Positions 18,957 through 29,138 are shown, counted from the stretch's first letter. The stretch is DNA of 64,000 nt from Xylophilus sp. GW821-FHT01B05 (GCA_038961845.1 CP152408.1:3348001-3412000); one strand, 5' to 3'. The notes: a model not told the origin generated them from the sequence alone. Program-made: numbers and translations.

Positions 18957-19760
18957 TTACCAGCCCGGCACCACGGCACCCTTGAACTCGGTCAGCACGT
19001 ACTGCTTGACGGCATCAGAGTGGTAGGCCTTGACCAGCTTGGCAACCCAGGCCTTGTCCTTGTCTGCCGTACGCACCACCAGCACGTTCACGTACGGGCT
19101 CTTGGCGCTTTCCTGGGCGATGGCGTCCTTGGCGATGGTGAGGCCGGCGGAAACTGCGTAGTTGGTGTTGATGCCGGCGGCGTCCAGGTCATCGAGCGTG
19201 CGGGGCAGCTGGGCGGCGTCGACCTCAATGAATTTGAGCTTCTTGGGGTTGTCGATCACGTCCAGCGGCGTGGCCTTGACGCCCGCACCAGCGCGCAGCT
19301 TGATCAGGCCCTGGTCCTGCAGCACCAGCAGCACGCGGGCGCCATTGGTGGGGTCATTGGGCAGGCCGAAGCGCGCGCCCGGCTTCAGGTCTTCAAGCTT
19401 CTTCACCCTCTTGGAGTAGATGCCCATCGGGTAGTTGACGGTGTAGCCCACGTCCGAGAACTTGTAGCCGCGGTCCTGCACCTGCGCATCCAGATACGGC
19501 TTGTGCTGGTAGCTGTTGGCGTCCAGGTCGCCGGCGGCCAGCGCGGCGTTGGGCTGCACGTAGTCGCTGAACTCGACGATCTGGATCTTCAGGCCGTCTT
19601 GCTCGGCCACCTTCTTGACCTGCTCCATGATCTGCGCGTGCGGGCCGCCGGTGACGCCGATCTTGATCGGCTTGTCTTGCGCCAGGGCCGGCAGGCTGAG
19701 CGCGGCGGCCATGGCGCCGGCGGCGAGGATCTGCAGCGTGAAGCGTTTAGGGAATGTCAT
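18957..19760 (-). CDS. metQ: methionine ABC transporter substrate-binding protein
   Basis: A 267-residue periplasmic protein of the NlpA/MetQ family. The signal sequence [20 protein letters not shown] is followed by IKIGVTGGPHAQIMEQVKK, and EFSDYVQPNAALAAGDLDANSYQHKPYLD is the family's ligand-binding strand. Unlike E. coli MetQ there is no lipobox cysteine, so it appears to be soluble. It is the last gene of the minus-strand mop-metN-metI-metQ operon. The ligand is D/L-methionine or a related sulfur compound. Confidence 0.93.
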   Translation of the reverse strand: MTFPKRFTLQILAAGAMAAALSLPALAQDKPIKIGVTGGPHAQIMEQVKKVAEQDGLKIQIVEFSDYVQPNAALAAGDLDANSYQHKPYLDAQVQDRGYKFSDVGYTVNYPMGIYSKRVKKLEDLKPGARFGLPNDPTNGARVLLVLQDQGLIKLRAGAGVKATPLDVIDNPKKLKFIEVDAAQLPRTLDDLDAAGINTNYAVSAGLTIAKDAIAQESAKSPYVNVLVVRTADKDKAWVAKLVKAYHSDAVKQYVLTEFKGAVVPGW

Positions 19761-19791
19761 GTTGATGTGTCCTTTGGATCTAGAAAACGAA

Positions 19792-20457
19792 TTATTTGTG
19801 GCTCAGGCGCTTCACCAGCCAGTCGCCGGCGCCCTGCAGCACTTGTACGAAAACGATCAGCACCACCACCACGGCCAGCATCACCTCCGGCAGGAAGCGC
19901 TGGTAGCCATAGCGAATGCCCAGGTCGCCCAGGCCGCCGCCACCGATGGCGCCGGCCATGGCCGAGTAGCCGGTAAGGCTCACCAGGGTGATGGTGATGC
20001 CGGCGACGATGCCCGGCCGCGCCTCGGGCAGCAGCACCTTCCAGACGATCTGGCGGGTGCTGGCGCCCATGGCCTGGGCCGCCTCGACCAGGCCGCGATC
20101 GACCTCGCGCAGCGCGGTTTCCACCAGCCGCGCCATGAAGGGCGCGGCGGCGATGGTCAGCGGCACGATGGCCGCCGCCGTGCCAATGGACGAGCCCGTC
20201 AGCAGCCGCGTGAACGGGATGATGGCCACCAACAAGATGATGAAGGGCGTGGAGCGCACCGCGTTCACGGCAAAGCCCACCACCCGGTTCACCGGCTTGT
20301 TCTGCAGCACACCGCCGGCAGCGGTCAGGTGCAGGTAGACGCCCAGCGGCACGCCCAGCAGCGCGGCGATGGCGCCCGATATGCCCACCATCACCAGCGT
20401 TTCCCAGAGCGAGGTGGCAAAGAGTTCGAGCATGGGCCCGGTAAAGACATCAAACAT
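19792..20457 (-). CDS. metI: methionine ABC transporter permease
   Basis: A 221-residue inner-membrane protein with five to six spans (for example [21 protein letters not shown] and [21 protein letters not shown]). The EAA loop [22 protein letters not shown] contacts the MetN ATPase. Its start overlaps the metN stop by 8 bp, so translation is coupled. Confidence 0.94.
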   Translation of the reverse strand: MFDVFTGPMLELFATSLWETLVMVGISGAIAALLGVPLGVYLHLTAAGGVLQNKPVNRVVGFAVNAVRSTPFIILLVAIIPFTRLLTGSSIGTAAAIVPLTIAAAPFMARLVETALREVDRGLVEAAQAMGASTRQIVWKVLLPEARPGIVAGITITLVSLTGYSAMAGAIGGGGLGDLGIRYGYQRFLPEVMLAVVVVLIVFVQVLQGAGDWLVKRLSHK

Positions 20458-21493
20458 CGCTCACCTCCTGCACCGACACGCCCGCGCTGCGCAGATGCGC
20501 CACGGCATCGCCCAGGGACGAGGGCGAGCCGCGCAACAGCAGCGCCAGCGCGCCATAGGGCTGGCCCTGGATCTCGTCCATCTGGCCGTGGATGACGGAC
20601 AAATCAACGCCAAAGCGCCGCACCAGGTCCGACAGCAACGATTGGTCGGCCACCGCGTCGCCGGCAAAGGCAATGCGCAGCACGCAGGCCTCGCCCGCCG
20701 CCCGGCCGTTGAGTTGCGCGCGCAGGCGCGCCAGCACGCTCTCAGGCAGCGTCTGCGGCGTGACCTCGTCCAGCAGGCTGCGCGTGGTGGCGTGCTGCGG
20801 GCGCGTGAACACGTCCAGCACCGCGCCCTGCTCCACAAAGCGGCCAGCGTCGATCACCGCCACCTGCTGCGCGATCTGCTTGATGACCTGCATCTGGTGC
20901 GTGATCAGCACCACGGTCAGGCCAAACTCGCGGTTGACCTGCTGCAGCAGCGCCAGGATGGAGCGGGTGGTCTCAGGGTCGAGTGCCGAGGTAGCCTCAT
21001 CCGACAACAGCACCTTGGGCCGATTGGCCAGCGCCCGGGCAATGCCCACGCGCTGCTTCTGGCCGCCGCTGATCTGCGCCGGGTAGCGGTCGTGCAGCGC
21101 GGCCAGGCCGACCAGGTCCAGCAGCGGCATGACCCGTGTGCGGATCTCTGCCGCGTCCATGCCCGTCAGCTCCAGCGGCAGCGCGACGTTGTCGTACACC
21201 GTGCGCGAGGCCAGCAGGTTGAAATGCTGGAACACCATGCCAATGCCCTGGCGCGCGTGGCGCAGCTCGGCATCGGGCATGGCGGTGAGATCCTGTCCGG
21301 CCACGAACACGCGGCCGGAGGTGGGCCGGTTCAGCAGGTTGATGGTGCGCACCAGCGAGCTTTTGCCCGCCCCGCTGCGCCCGATCACGCCGAAGACCTG
21401 GCCTTGGGGAACATGCAGGTCGATGCCCCGCAGCGCCTGCACCGGCCCGGTGGGGCCTGGATAAGTTTGATGTATGTTTTCGAGCCGAATCAC
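20450..21493 (-). CDS. metN: methionine ABC transporter ATP-binding protein
   Basis: A 347-residue ATPase. Walker A is GRSGAGKS (residues 39-46), the signature [14 protein letters not shown], and Walker [16 protein letters not shown]. The C-terminal 100 residues form the NIL domain, which in MetN binds methionine and trans-inhibits transport. It starts with GTG in a GTGA overlap with the small TOBE-domain gene, so it is coupled to it. It has no TOBE domain of its own. Confidence 0.94.
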   Translation of the reverse strand: MIRLENIHQTYPGPTGPVQALRGIDLHVPQGQVFGVIGRSGAGKSSLVRTINLLNRPTSGRVFVAGQDLTAMPDAELRHARQGIGMVFQHFNLLASRTVYDNVALPLELTGMDAAEIRTRVMPLLDLVGLAALHDRYPAQISGGQKQRVGIARALANRPKVLLSDEATSALDPETTRSILALLQQVNREFGLTVVLITHQMQVIKQIAQQVAVIDAGRFVEQGAVLDVFTRPQHATTRSLLDEVTPQTLPESVLARLRAQLNGRAAGEACVLRIAFAGDAVADQSLLSDLVRRFGVDLSVIHGQMDEIQGQPYGALALLLRGSPSSLGDAVAHLRSAGVSVQEVSDV

Positions 21494-21705
21494 AGTTTGG
21501 CGATGGAAACCTCGGTGGATTTCACCAAGGCCACAACGTCGGAACCCACCTGCAGTTGCAGGTCGTCCACAGAACGCGTGGTGATGACAGAAGTGACGAT
21601 GCCCCAGGGCGTCTCGACATCGACTTCAGAGACGACGTCGCCGCGGATTATCTCGCGGACCTTGCCCTTGAATTGGTTGCGGACATTGATGGCTTGGATG
21701 GACAT
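21490..21705 (-). CDS. small TOBE/Mop-domain molybdate-binding-like protein
   Basis: A 71-residue single Mop/TOBE domain: [20 protein letters not shown] and [32 protein letters not shown] are the hallmark strands of molbindins, which bind oxyanions such as molybdate or tungstate as oligomers. The ATG at 21705 follows AAGGAG; the longer in-frame start at 21777 runs through repeat I and is rejected. The stop overlaps metN by 4 bp (GTGA), which makes it the first gene of a methionine-transporter operon, an unusual place for a molbindin. Confidence 0.85.
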   Translation of the reverse strand: MSIQAINVRNQFKGKVREIIRGDVVSEVDVETPWGIVTSVITTRSVDDLQLQVGSDVVALVKSTEVSIAKL

Positions 21706-21723
21706 GGAATTTCTCCTTGGGTT

Positions 21724-21791
21724 GAAAACTACAAAATTGATAGCTATAAGCCCAGGCCACGCCTGGGCAAAAGCCATATTTCATTCAAAAA
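21724..21791 (+). repeat. dispersed repeat I, copy E
   Basis: A near-canonical copy: AACTACAAAATTGATAGCTA, the GCCCAGG/CCTGGGC hairpin, and AAAAGCCATATTTCATTCAA. It lies between metY and the mop-metNIQ operon. Confidence 0.85.
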
Positions 21792-21795
21792 ACTG

Positions 21796-21867
21796 ACCGT
21801 TCGCCCTGAGCCTGTCGAAGGGCTTGGCAATAGGTGGCAGGGCTTCGACAAGCTCAGCCCGAACGGT
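21796..21867. repeat. long inverted repeat of a second dispersed palindrome
   Basis: ACCGTTCGCCCTGAGCCTGT...AAGGGC and its imperfect inverse GGGCTTCGACAAGCTCAGCC...ACGGT form a 70-base hairpin with an 18-base loop region. The two arms are the familiar TTCGACAAGCTCAG-type intergenic repeat seen in many proteobacteria. It sits downstream of metY and may end its transcript. Confidence 0.7.
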
Positions 21868-21893
21868 GTGGAGGCCTGAGGTCGTTGCCAAAA

Positions 21894-23192
21894 CTACGTA
21901 GCGGCCAGCGCCTGGTCCAGGTCGGCACGCAAGTCGTCGATGTGCTCTATGCCCACGGACAGGCGCACCGTCTCTTCCGAAACACCGGCCTTGGCCAGTT
22001 CCTCGGGCGACAACTGGCGGTGCGTGGTGGACGCCGGGTGCGTGGCCAGCGAGCGCACGTCGCCGATGTTGACCAGCCGGGTGAATAGCCCCAGCGCATC
22101 CAGGAAGCGCGCACCCGCCGCGCGGCCGCCCTCCTTGAGGCCAAAGGTCAGGATGCCCGAGGCCTTGCCGCGCAGGTACTTCTGCGCCAGCGCATGGTCC
22201 GGGTGGCTGGGCAGGCCGGCGTAGTTGACCCAGCTCACCTTGGGGTGGGCTTCCAGGTACTGCGCCACGGCCAGCGCGTTGTCATTGATGCGGTCCAGCC
22301 GCAGCGCCAGGGTCTCTATGCCCTGCAGGATCAGGAAGGCGTTGAAGGGCGAGATGGCCGCGCCGGTATTGCGCAGCGGCACCACGCGCGCCCGGCCGAT
22401 GTAGGCGGCAGCGCCCAGCGCCTCGGTGTAGACCACGCCGTGGTAGCTTGGGTCGGGCTCGTTCAGGCGGCGAAACTTCTGCTTGTGCTGGCCCCAAGGG
22501 AACTTGCCCGAATCGACAATCGCGCCGCCAATGCTGTTGCCGTGGCCGCCCAGGTACTTGGTGAGCGAATGCACCACGATGTCGGCGCCGTGCTCGATCG
22601 GGCGGCTCAGGTAGGGCGAAGGCACGGTGTTGTCGACGATCAGCGGCACGCCGTGGCGGTGCGCGATCTCGGCAATGGCCGCGATGTCGGTCACGTTGCC
22701 GGCCGGGTTGCCCAGCGACTCGACGAACACCGCCTTGGTCTTGTCGTCGAACAGCTTCTCGAAACTGCTCGGGTCGCGGTGGTCGGCAAAGCGCGTGGTG
22801 ATGCCGAACTGCGGCAGCGTGTGCGCAAACAGGTTGTAGGTGCCGCCATACAGCGCGGTGCTGCTGATGATGTTGTCGCCAGCCTCGGCGATGGTCTGGA
22901 TCGAATAGGTCACCGCCGCCTGGCCCGAGGCCAATGCCAGCGCCGCAATACCGCCTTCAAGTGCCGCCACGCGCTGCTCCAGCACGTCTTGCGTCGGGTT
23001 GTTGATGCGGGTGTAGATGTTGCCCGGCACCTTCAGGTCGAACAGGTCTGCGCCGTGCTGCGCGCTGTCGAAGGCGTAGGCCACCGTCTGGTAGATCGGC
23101 GGCACGGCGGCGCGCGTGGTTGGGTCGGGCGAATAGCCGGCATGGACCGAGAGGGTCTCGAATTTCCAGTGGGCGGCGGCAGGCTTGGACAT
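21894..23192 (-). CDS. metY: O-acetylhomoserine aminocarboxypropyltransferase (sulfhydrylase)
   Basis: A 432-residue PLP enzyme of the Cys/Met family that makes homocysteine from O-acetylhomoserine and sulfide. The start [19 protein letters not shown] and [22 protein letters not shown] are typical, and the PLP-binding Lys is K212 in [11 protein letters not shown]. The length and the insert near [10 protein letters not shown] favour the MetY type over MetB/MetZ. It lies 25 bp downstream of ssuB and upstream of the methionine importer genes, linking sulfur scavenging with methionine synthesis. Confidence 0.94.
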   Translation of the reverse strand: MSKPAAAHWKFETLSVHAGYSPDPTTRAAVPPIYQTVAYAFDSAQHGADLFDLKVPGNIYTRINNPTQDVLEQRVAALEGGIAALALASGQAAVTYSIQTIAEAGDNIISSTALYGGTYNLFAHTLPQFGITTRFADHRDPSSFEKLFDDKTKAVFVESLGNPAGNVTDIAAIAEIAHRHGVPLIVDNTVPSPYLSRPIEHGADIVVHSLTKYLGGHGNSIGGAIVDSGKFPWGQHKQKFRRLNEPDPSYHGVVYTEALGAAAYIGRARVVPLRNTGAAISPFNAFLILQGIETLALRLDRINDNALAVAQYLEAHPKVSWVNYAGLPSHPDHALAQKYLRGKASGILTFGLKEGGRAAGARFLDALGLFTRLVNIGDVRSLATHPASTTHRQLSPEELAKAGVSEETVRLSVGIEHIDDLRADLDQALAAT

Positions 23193-23217
23193 GGCGGCTT
23201 TCTGTGAAGGGGGAAAC

Positions 23218-24036
23218 TCAAATCGCCCAGCGCAAGGCGTGCGCTGCGGGGCGGAAGACCTCGGGTACGGACTCGTCCGCCGGCTTTTGCAGCACGCGGT
23301 CGAGGATGCGTTTTTCTATGGCCGCAAAGGCCGGGTCGCCCTGCGAGCGCGGGCGGGCCAGTGCGATGTTCTCGTCCAGCGCTATGCGGCCGTCTTCGAT
23401 CAGCACCACGCGGTCGGCCAGGGCCACCGCCTCTTGCACGTCATGCGTGACCAGCAGCGCGGTGAAGCGGTGGCGCTGCCACAGGTCTTCGATCAGGCGG
23501 TGCATCTCTATGCGGGTGAGCGCGTCGAGCGCGCCCAGCGGCTCGTCCAGCAGCAGCAGGCGCGGCTGGTGCACCAGGGCGCGCGCCAGGGCCACGCGCT
23601 GGCGCTGCCCACCCGACAGGCGCGCCGGCCATTCGTTCTCGCGCTCGGCCAGGCCAACCTGGGCCAGCACCTCGCGCGCCCGGCCCCGGGCCGCTGCCGG
23701 CAGGCCCAGCGCCACGTTGTCGAGCACGCGCTTCCAGGGCAGCAGGCGCGCCTCCTGGAACATGATGCGGGTGTCTTCGTGCAAGCCCTGCACCGGCTGG
23801 CCATCCACCGCCAGCGTGCCGGCAGAGGCCTGCTCCAGCCCGGCCACCAGCCGCAGCAGCGTGCTCTTGCCGCAGCCGCTGCGCCCGACGATGGCGATGA
23901 ACTGGCCCGGCTCGATGTTCAGCTGCGCGCTGCGCAGCACCTCGCGCGCGCCGTAGCGCTTGCTCAAGCCCCGCGCCTCCAGGCGCACGCCGCCCGTGCT
24001 GGCCCGGGCTTGATCGTCTTGCAGAACGGCACTCAT
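23218..24036 (-). CDS. ssuB: aliphatic sulfonate ABC transporter ATP-binding protein
   Basis: A 272-residue ATPase. Walker A GRSGCGKS is at residues 51-58, the signature [15 protein letters not shown] and Walker [17 protein letters not shown] are clear, and the Q loop reads [10 protein letters not shown]. The ATG at 24036 lies 4 bp after the preceding SsuA-like stop and gives the usual SsuB length. It powers sulfonate import with SsuC. Confidence 0.93.
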   Translation of the reverse strand: MSAVLQDDQARASTGGVRLEARGLSKRYGAREVLRSAQLNIEPGQFIAIVGRSGCGKSTLLRLVAGLEQASAGTLAVDGQPVQGLHEDTRIMFQEARLLPWKRVLDNVALGLPAAARGRAREVLAQVGLAERENEWPARLSGGQRQRVALARALVHQPRLLLLDEPLGALDALTRIEMHRLIEDLWQRHRFTALLVTHDVQEAVALADRVVLIEDGRIALDENIALARPRSQGDPAFAAIEKRILDRVLQKPADESVPEVFRPAAHALRWAI

Positions 24037-24040
24037 GGCT

Positions 24041-25018
24041 TCAGGCTCCGGGCTTGAACAGCGCAATGTCGAGCGCGTTGATTTTTCGGGGCAGCAGCTT
24101 TTCCGCAAAGAAGGCATCGGCGATGCGCTGCTGCTCGGCCAGGCCTTCGGGCACGACCGGGCGCACCGCGTAGCTGCGGCGGGCGTTGGCCTGCTCGATG
24201 GTGGCGGCGTCCAGGCCCCACACGGGCGCCAGCAGCGTGGCCGCAGCCGTGGGGTTCTGCTTGACCCACAGGCCGGTCTTTTCCAGCTCGGCGTAGACCA
24301 CGCGCAGCACATCGGGCCGCGCCTTGGCGAACTTGCTGCTGGCCAGGTAATAGCGCTGGTAAGACGCGATGCCCGTGCCATCGGCCAGCACGCGCACCTT
24401 GGATTGGCGCTGCGCAGCCGCCAGGAACGGGTCCCACACCACCCAGGCATCAATCGCGCCCTTCTCAAAAGCGGCACGGCCATCGGCCGGCGTGAGGTAG
24501 GCGGGCTCGATGTCCTTGAACGACAGCCCGGCCTTATCAAGCGCGGCGATCAGCAGGTAGTGCACACCGGCCGCTTTGGCAAAGCCGATCTTCTTGCCCT
24601 TGAGGTCGGCCACGGTCTTGATGGGCGAATCCTCGCGCACGACGATGGCCTGCGCGGCGGGCGAAGGCGCCTCTTGCGCGATGAAGGTCAGGTCGGCGCC
24701 GGCGGCCTGCGCAAATACCGGCACGGTATCGGCCACGTCGGCGCTGATGTCCAGGTTGTCGAGGTTCAGCGCCTCCAGCAGCGGCAGGCCGCTGGTGAAC
24801 TCATGCCAGCTGACGGTGACGTTGAGCGGCGCAAGCTGCTTCTCCAGCGTGCCCTGCACCTTGAGCACCGCTATCAGCGTGGAAGACTTCTGGTAGCCCA
24901 GGCGCACGACGGCCGGCCGCGTGGCCGTGCCCTGCGCCAAGACGGCACCGGCACCCAAAGCGCCCAGCGTGGCGACGGCCGCGCGGCGGGAAATGCGTGA
25001 AGCGGATGAATGCGTCAT
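24041..25018 (-). CDS. ssuA: aliphatic sulfonate-binding protein (SsuA paralogue 2)
   Basis: A 325-residue periplasmic binding protein. The export signal holds twin arginines ([22 protein letters not shown]), so Tat export is possible. [23 protein letters not shown] opens the mature protein; [27 protein letters not shown] and [20 protein letters not shown] are SsuA/TauA-type motifs. It lies between ssuC and ssuB, so it belongs to this transporter. A clearly related second copy lies at 27306-28331, which suggests two sulfonate specificities. Confidence 0.9.
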   Translation of the reverse strand: MTHSSASRISRRAAVATLGALGAGAVLAQGTATRPAVVRLGYQKSSTLIAVLKVQGTLEKQLAPLNVTVSWHEFTSGLPLLEALNLDNLDISADVADTVPVFAQAAGADLTFIAQEAPSPAAQAIVVREDSPIKTVADLKGKKIGFAKAAGVHYLLIAALDKAGLSFKDIEPAYLTPADGRAAFEKGAIDAWVVWDPFLAAAQRQSKVRVLADGTGIASYQRYYLASSKFAKARPDVLRVVYAELEKTGLWVKQNPTAAATLLAPVWGLDAATIEQANARRSYAVRPVVPEGLAEQQRIADAFFAEKLLPRKINALDIALFKPGA

Positions 25019-25029
25019 GTCTTCTGTCC

Positions 25030-25875
25030 TTACTTTGCGTTGTGCTGATAACCAGGGTGCCAGCGCAGCCACCAGTGTTCGAGGCCACGGGCAAACAGGT
25101 CGGCCAGCTTGCCCAGCAGCGCGTACAGCAGGATGCCAACCAGCACCACGTCGGTCTGCAGGAACTCGCGGGCGTTCATGGTCAGGTAGCCAATGCCGGC
25201 CTGCGCCGAGATGGTTTCGGCCACGATCAGGATCACCCACATCAGGCCCAGCGAGAAGCGCAAGCCCACCAGGATGGAAGACAGCGCGCCCGGCAGGATC
25301 ACCTCGCGGTACAGCTGCCAGCGCGACAGGCCGTAGGTGCGGCCCATCTCGATCAGCTGCGGGTCTACGTTGCGGATGCCGTGAAAGGTGTTGAGGTAGA
25401 TCGGGAAGAACACCGACACCGCAATCAAGAACAGCTTGGCCGACTCGTCAATGCCAAACCACAGGATCACCAGCGGGATCAGCGCCAGCGCCGGGATGTT
25501 GCGCACCATCTGGATGGTGGAGTCCAGCAGCAGCTCAAAGAAGCGCACCGAGCCCGTCAGCAAGCCCAGCAGCAGCCCCAGCCCGCCGCCAATCGCCAGC
25601 CCGGCCAATGCGCGGCCGGCACTCACCTTGACGTGGGTCCAGAGTTCACCCGAAGCGGTCAGCGTCCACGCCGCCTTGGCCACGTCCACCGGCGCCGGCA
25701 GCACCCGGCTGGACAGCCAGCCCAGCGAAGAGGCGATCTGCCAGAGGGCGATCAGCCCCACCGGCACCAGCCAGGGAATGAGCCGCTTGCCGACGTTCGC
25801 GGCAAAGCCCTTGAGCGCGCTGCCGGCGCCATCGGCAGGCGCGACTGCCGGCAGGTCCTGAACTTGTTCGGTCAT
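25030..25875 (-). CDS. ssuC: aliphatic sulfonate ABC transporter permease
   Basis: A 281-residue inner-membrane protein with six spans (for example WLVPVGLIALWQIASSLGW and LAGLAIGGGLGLLLGLLTG) and the EAA-like loop near GRTYGLSRWQLYREVILPGALSSI. The ATG at 25875 (MTEQVQDLP) lies 10 bp after the ssuD stop; an upstream extension adds only charged residues. It forms the channel of the sulfonate importer. Confidence 0.93.
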   Translation of the reverse strand: MTEQVQDLPAVAPADGAGSALKGFAANVGKRLIPWLVPVGLIALWQIASSLGWLSSRVLPAPVDVAKAAWTLTASGELWTHVKVSAGRALAGLAIGGGLGLLLGLLTGSVRFFELLLDSTIQMVRNIPALALIPLVILWFGIDESAKLFLIAVSVFFPIYLNTFHGIRNVDPQLIEMGRTYGLSRWQLYREVILPGALSSILVGLRFSLGLMWVILIVAETISAQAGIGYLTMNAREFLQTDVVLVGILLYALLGKLADLFARGLEHWWLRWHPGYQHNAK

Positions 25876-25885
25876 GGGCGGCCTC

Positions 25886-27055
25886 TTAACTTTGCGATCG
25901 CAGACGCGAAGGCGCGTCGAGATTGGCAACCACCTCGCCAAACGGCCCGCTCAGCGAACCGCCCGTGAGCTGCGTCTGCGCCTTGCGCGAGAGCAGCGGG
26001 AACACCAGCTCAGCGAAGCGATAAGCCTCCTCCAGGTGCGGGTAGCCCGACAGAATGAATTTGTCCAAGCCCAGCGCGGCGTATTCCTCGATGCGGGCGG
26101 CGACGGTCTTGGGGTCGCCCACCAAGGCAGTGCCGGCACCGCCGCGCACCAGGCCAACGCCAGCCCACAGGTTGGGGCTGATTTCCAGATCGGCACGCGA
26201 GCGTTTGGCACCGCCCGCATGCAGCGCGGCCATGCGGCGCTGGCCTTCGGAGTCCATGCGCGCGAAGGCGCTTTGGGCGCGGATCACCGTCTCGTCGTCC
26301 ACGCGGCTGATCAGCTCTTCTGCGGCCTTCCAGGCGGCGTCATCGGTCTCGCGCACGATCACGTGCAGGCGGATGCCAAACTCCACCTTGCGGCCTTGGC
26401 GCTCTGCGCGGGCGCGCACGTCGGTGATCTTCTTGGCGACTTCGGCCGGCGGCTCGCCCCAGGTCAGATAGGCATCGACCTGCTCTGCCGCCAGCTCATG
26501 CGCTGCGGCGGACGAGCCGCCAAACCACACCGGCGGATGCGGCTTCTGTAGCGGCGGGTAGAGCAGCTTGGCGCCCTTCACGCTCAGGTGCTGGCCTTCG
26601 AAATCAAAGCTCTGGCCGTCATGGCTGCGCGCGATGATCTCGCGCCAGATGCGGATGAACTCGGCCGATTGTTCGTAGCGCGCCGCGTGGTCCAGATACA
26701 CGCCGTCGCCTTCCAGCTCGGCCTGGTCGCCACCCGTGACCAGGTTCACCAACAGGCGCCCGCCGGACAAGCGATCAAAGGTGGCCGCCATGCGCGCGGC
26801 CAGGCTGGGCTGGTGCAGGCCGGGGCGCACCGCCACCAGAAACTTGAGCTTGCTGGTGGCGCCGATCAGGCTGGAGGCGATCACCCACGGGTCTTCGCAC
26901 GAGCGGCCGGTGGGGATCAGCACACCTTCGTAGCCCAGGCGGTCGGCCGCGCCTGCCACTTGCTGCAGGTAGGCCAGATCGACCGTGCGCGCGCCCTCGG
27001 TGGTGCCAAGGTAGCGGCTGTCGCCGTGCGTAGGAAGAAACCAGAAAATTTGCAT
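25886..27055 (-). CDS. ssuD: FMNH2-dependent alkanesulfonate monooxygenase
   Basis: A 389-residue luciferase-fold enzyme that cleaves alkanesulfonates to aldehyde and sulfite. [20 protein letters not shown] is the characteristic SsuD start. [40 protein letters not shown] and [19 protein letters not shown] follow the family. The ATG at 27055 gives the expected length (E. coli 381). Reduced flavin should come from SsuE at 28462. It lies in an operon with ssuC and the binding proteins. Confidence 0.96.
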   Translation of the reverse strand: MQIFWFLPTHGDSRYLGTTEGARTVDLAYLQQVAGAADRLGYEGVLIPTGRSCEDPWVIASSLIGATSKLKFLVAVRPGLHQPSLAARMAATFDRLSGGRLLVNLVTGGDQAELEGDGVYLDHAARYEQSAEFIRIWREIIARSHDGQSFDFEGQHLSVKGAKLLYPPLQKPHPPVWFGGSSAAAHELAAEQVDAYLTWGEPPAEVAKKITDVRARAERQGRKVEFGIRLHVIVRETDDAAWKAAEELISRVDDETVIRAQSAFARMDSEGQRRMAALHAGGAKRSRADLEISPNLWAGVGLVRGGAGTALVGDPKTVAARIEEYAALGLDKFILSGYPHLEEAYRFAELVFPLLSRKAQTQLTGGSLSGPFGEVVANLDAPSRLRSQS

Positions 27056-27077
27056 GTCGGGGGCCTTGTCTAAGGGC

Positions 27078-27296
27078 TTACCAGGAATGGGCAATGAAGC
27101 CGCGGCCCGCTGCGGCAGCAGCGGCGGCCCGGCCCATGCGGCGCAGCACGCGCAAGGGCACATAGCCGTGCGGCGCCTGCCGCGCCAGGGCGCGGGCAGA
27201 GGTCGATGCCGCAGGCCATGTCAGGCCCCAGGCGGTGGCCGTGGCGGCGATCACGCGCTGCGCCTGGGCGGCGGGATAAGAGGTGTCGTGTGCCAT
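27078..27296 (-). CDS. small hypothetical protein in the ssu operon
   Basis: A 72-residue frame that fits tightly between the first SsuA gene (9 bp) and ssuD (22 bp), leaving no gap in the operon. It has no signal peptide and no known domain. [33 protein letters not shown] and the end GRGFIAHSW look like an ordered, basic helical protein. The ribosome site is weak. It may be a real ssu-associated protein; no function is proposed. Confidence 0.45.
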   Translation of the reverse strand: MAHDTSYPAAQAQRVIAATATAWGLTWPAASTSARALARQAPHGYVPLRVLRRMGRAAAAAAAGRGFIAHSW

Positions 27297-27305
27297 CGCA
27301 AAGAC

Positions 27306-28331
27306 TCAGGGCTGTACGGAAACCACCGCATCGCGCACGCGGATGGCCTTGGGGATCAGCTTCAGCGCAAAGAAGCTGTCGGCGATCTTTTGCTGGTCGG
27401 CGGCCACGTCGGCGGTGATCGGCTTTACGTTGAACTCGTAGCGGCGCAGGCTCAGCTCGACCACGTCGACCGGCAAGCCCTGCAGCGGCGCAATGCGTTC
27501 AGCAGCGGTACGCAGGTTCTTCTTGAGCCAGATGCCCTGCTCTACCGAGTCATCGAACAGCGCCTGGATTGCCTGCGGGTACTGGCGCGCAAAGTTACGG
27601 TCGGCCAGGTAGTACTGGTAGTTGTTCACCACGCCCGTGCCGTCGGCCAGGATGCGGGCGCCCGTGGCCTTCTCGGCGGCGGCCAGGAAGGGCTCCCAGA
27701 TCACCCAGGCATCGACGTTCTTGCTCTCGAACGCGGCGCGGCCATCGGCCGGCGCCAGGTAAATGGGCTGGATGTCGGCCAGCGACAGGCCATGCTTCTC
27801 CAGCAATTTGAGCAGCAGGTAGTGCACGTTGCTGCCCTTGTTGAGCGCGACCTTCTTGCCCTTCAGGTCAGCCACCGAGCGGATCGGTGAATCGGCCGTC
27901 ACCAGAATGGCCTCTGCCTTGGGCGCCTCGGGGTCGTAGCCCACGTAGACAAAACGGGCGCCGGCGGCCTGCGCAAAGATGGGCGGGGCTTCGCCGACAA
28001 AGCCGACATCCACCGCGCCCACGTTCAGGCCTTCCAGCAGTTGCGGGCCAGCCGGGAACTCGACCCACTTCACGCCAAAGCCCAGCGGCGCCAGCCGCTT
28101 CTCCAGCGTGCCCTGCGCCTTTTGCAGCACGAACAGGCTGGCCGACTTCTGGTAGCCGATGCGTAGTGGGGGTTTGGCCTGCGTCTGCGCGGCAGCCGCA
28201 GTCACGGTAATAAAGAGCACGATCAGCGCCAGCGCGCCTACGGCAAGCGCGCCAATCAGCAGATCGCGGGCGACGCGCCAGAACGGGCGCGGCGCAGCGG
28301 TGGAAAGATCATCAAGCGACAAAGAGGGCAT
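27306..28331 (-). CDS. ssuA: aliphatic sulfonate-binding protein (SsuA paralogue 1)
   Basis: A 341-residue binding protein with a long N-terminal part and membrane segment (LLIGALAVGALALIVLFITV) that acts as signal or anchor, ending near AAAAQ. The mature part begins LRIGYQKSASLFVLQKAQGT and carries LEGLNVGAVDVGFVGEAPP and AFESKNVDAWVIWEPFLAAA, parallel to the second SsuA at 24041. It precedes ssuD in the operon, the usual position of ssuA. Confidence 0.9.
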   Translation of the reverse strand: MPSLSLDDLSTAAPRPFWRVARDLLIGALAVGALALIVLFITVTAAAAQTQAKPPLRIGYQKSASLFVLQKAQGTLEKRLAPLGFGVKWVEFPAGPQLLEGLNVGAVDVGFVGEAPPIFAQAAGARFVYVGYDPEAPKAEAILVTADSPIRSVADLKGKKVALNKGSNVHYLLLKLLEKHGLSLADIQPIYLAPADGRAAFESKNVDAWVIWEPFLAAAEKATGARILADGTGVVNNYQYYLADRNFARQYPQAIQALFDDSVEQGIWLKKNLRTAAERIAPLQGLPVDVVELSLRRYEFNVKPITADVAADQQKIADSFFALKLIPKAIRVRDAVVSVQP

Positions 28332-28461
28332 GGTCGGCTTTCAGTCGGTGAGCAGATACGGCGGAGCCCTGGAGCACAAAGCGCTACAGCGCTAGCTATG
28401 GGCAAAGAGACATGCAAGAGGCGAAAGCGGCACAGCGGCAGAACCGCCCGCCGCCGCTGCG

Positions 28462-29046
28462 TCAAACGCTACATCGCACCTGCGAGAACGGCACCGGTGC
28501 AAAACCGTGCGACACCGGCAGGCGCAGCCCCTCGATCACCAGCGCGTCTACCGCGTCGTCCAGGCGCGGCGCCAGGTCCGGGTGCACCTGGTAGGCGCCT
28601 TCGGGCGTCAGCGCCACCTGCGCGTCGGTGGCATACACGCCAGGCAAGATATGCCGCGCCGCCAGCGACTGCAGCACCGGCCGCAGCGCGTAGTCGAGCG
28701 CCAGCATATGGTGCGGGCTGCCGCCGGTGGCCAGCGGCAGCACCGTCTTGCCCTTGAGCGCGGTCTGCGGCAGCAGGTCCAGAAAGGCCTTCAGCACACC
28801 GCTGTAGGCCGCCTTGTAGACCGGCGTGGCCACCACCAGCGCCTGTGCTTGCGCCACCAGATCTGCCGCCCGGCGGATCGACGCATTGCCAAAATCCGCC
28901 TGCAGCACGGCCTGCGCGTCCAGGTCGCGCACCGCCAGCCGCTGCACGCCAACGCCTCGCTGGCCCAGCCGGTGCGCCACCGCATCCAGCAGCGCAGAAG
29001 AGCGCGAGGGCGCAGAAGGGCTGCCGGCGATCAGCAAGACGGACAT
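28462..29046 (-). CDS. ssuE: NADPH-dependent FMN reductase
   Basis: A 194-residue flavodoxin-like reductase that supplies FMNH2 to SsuD. The FMN loop is AGSPSAPSRSSALLDAV near residues 7-23, ATPVYKAAYSGVLKAFLDLLP (about 73-93) is the typical SsuE/MsuE motif and LATGGSPHHMLALDYALRP follows. It is the first gene of the ssu operon, 130 bp before the first ssuA. Confidence 0.93.
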   Translation of the reverse strand: MSVLLIAGSPSAPSRSSALLDAVAHRLGQRGVGVQRLAVRDLDAQAVLQADFGNASIRRAADLVAQAQALVVATPVYKAAYSGVLKAFLDLLPQTALKGKTVLPLATGGSPHHMLALDYALRPVLQSLAARHILPGVYATDAQVALTPEGAYQVHPDLAPRLDDAVDALVIEGLRLPVSHGFAPVPFSQVRCSV

Positions 29047-29061
29047 AAACCAGGCTCTTTT

Positions 29062-29138
29062 CGGAAAATATTAGCTAAATATGCCTCTAGCCCAGGCTGC
29101 ACCTGGGCTATTAGCTACAAACTCAGTAGCAAACCGCT
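29062..29138. repeat. dispersed repeat I, copy F
   Basis: The hairpin TAGCCCAGG...CCTGGGCTA (loop CTGCA) is flanked by TTAGCTAAATATGCC and TTAGCTACAAACTC. It lies between the sbp stop and the ssuE start on the minus strand and may end sbp transcription. Confidence 0.75.

Noticed and set aside
23218..24540. 440-codon frame starting within the SsuA gene
   Set aside because: The first 168 codons are the out-of-frame SsuA region; the SsuB start at 24036 is supported by family length and spacing.
28332..28461. Another repeat I copy near GCTACAGCGCTAGCTATGGGC
   Set aside because: Only the GCTAGCTAT element fits; the CCCAGG/CCTGGG hairpin is missing.
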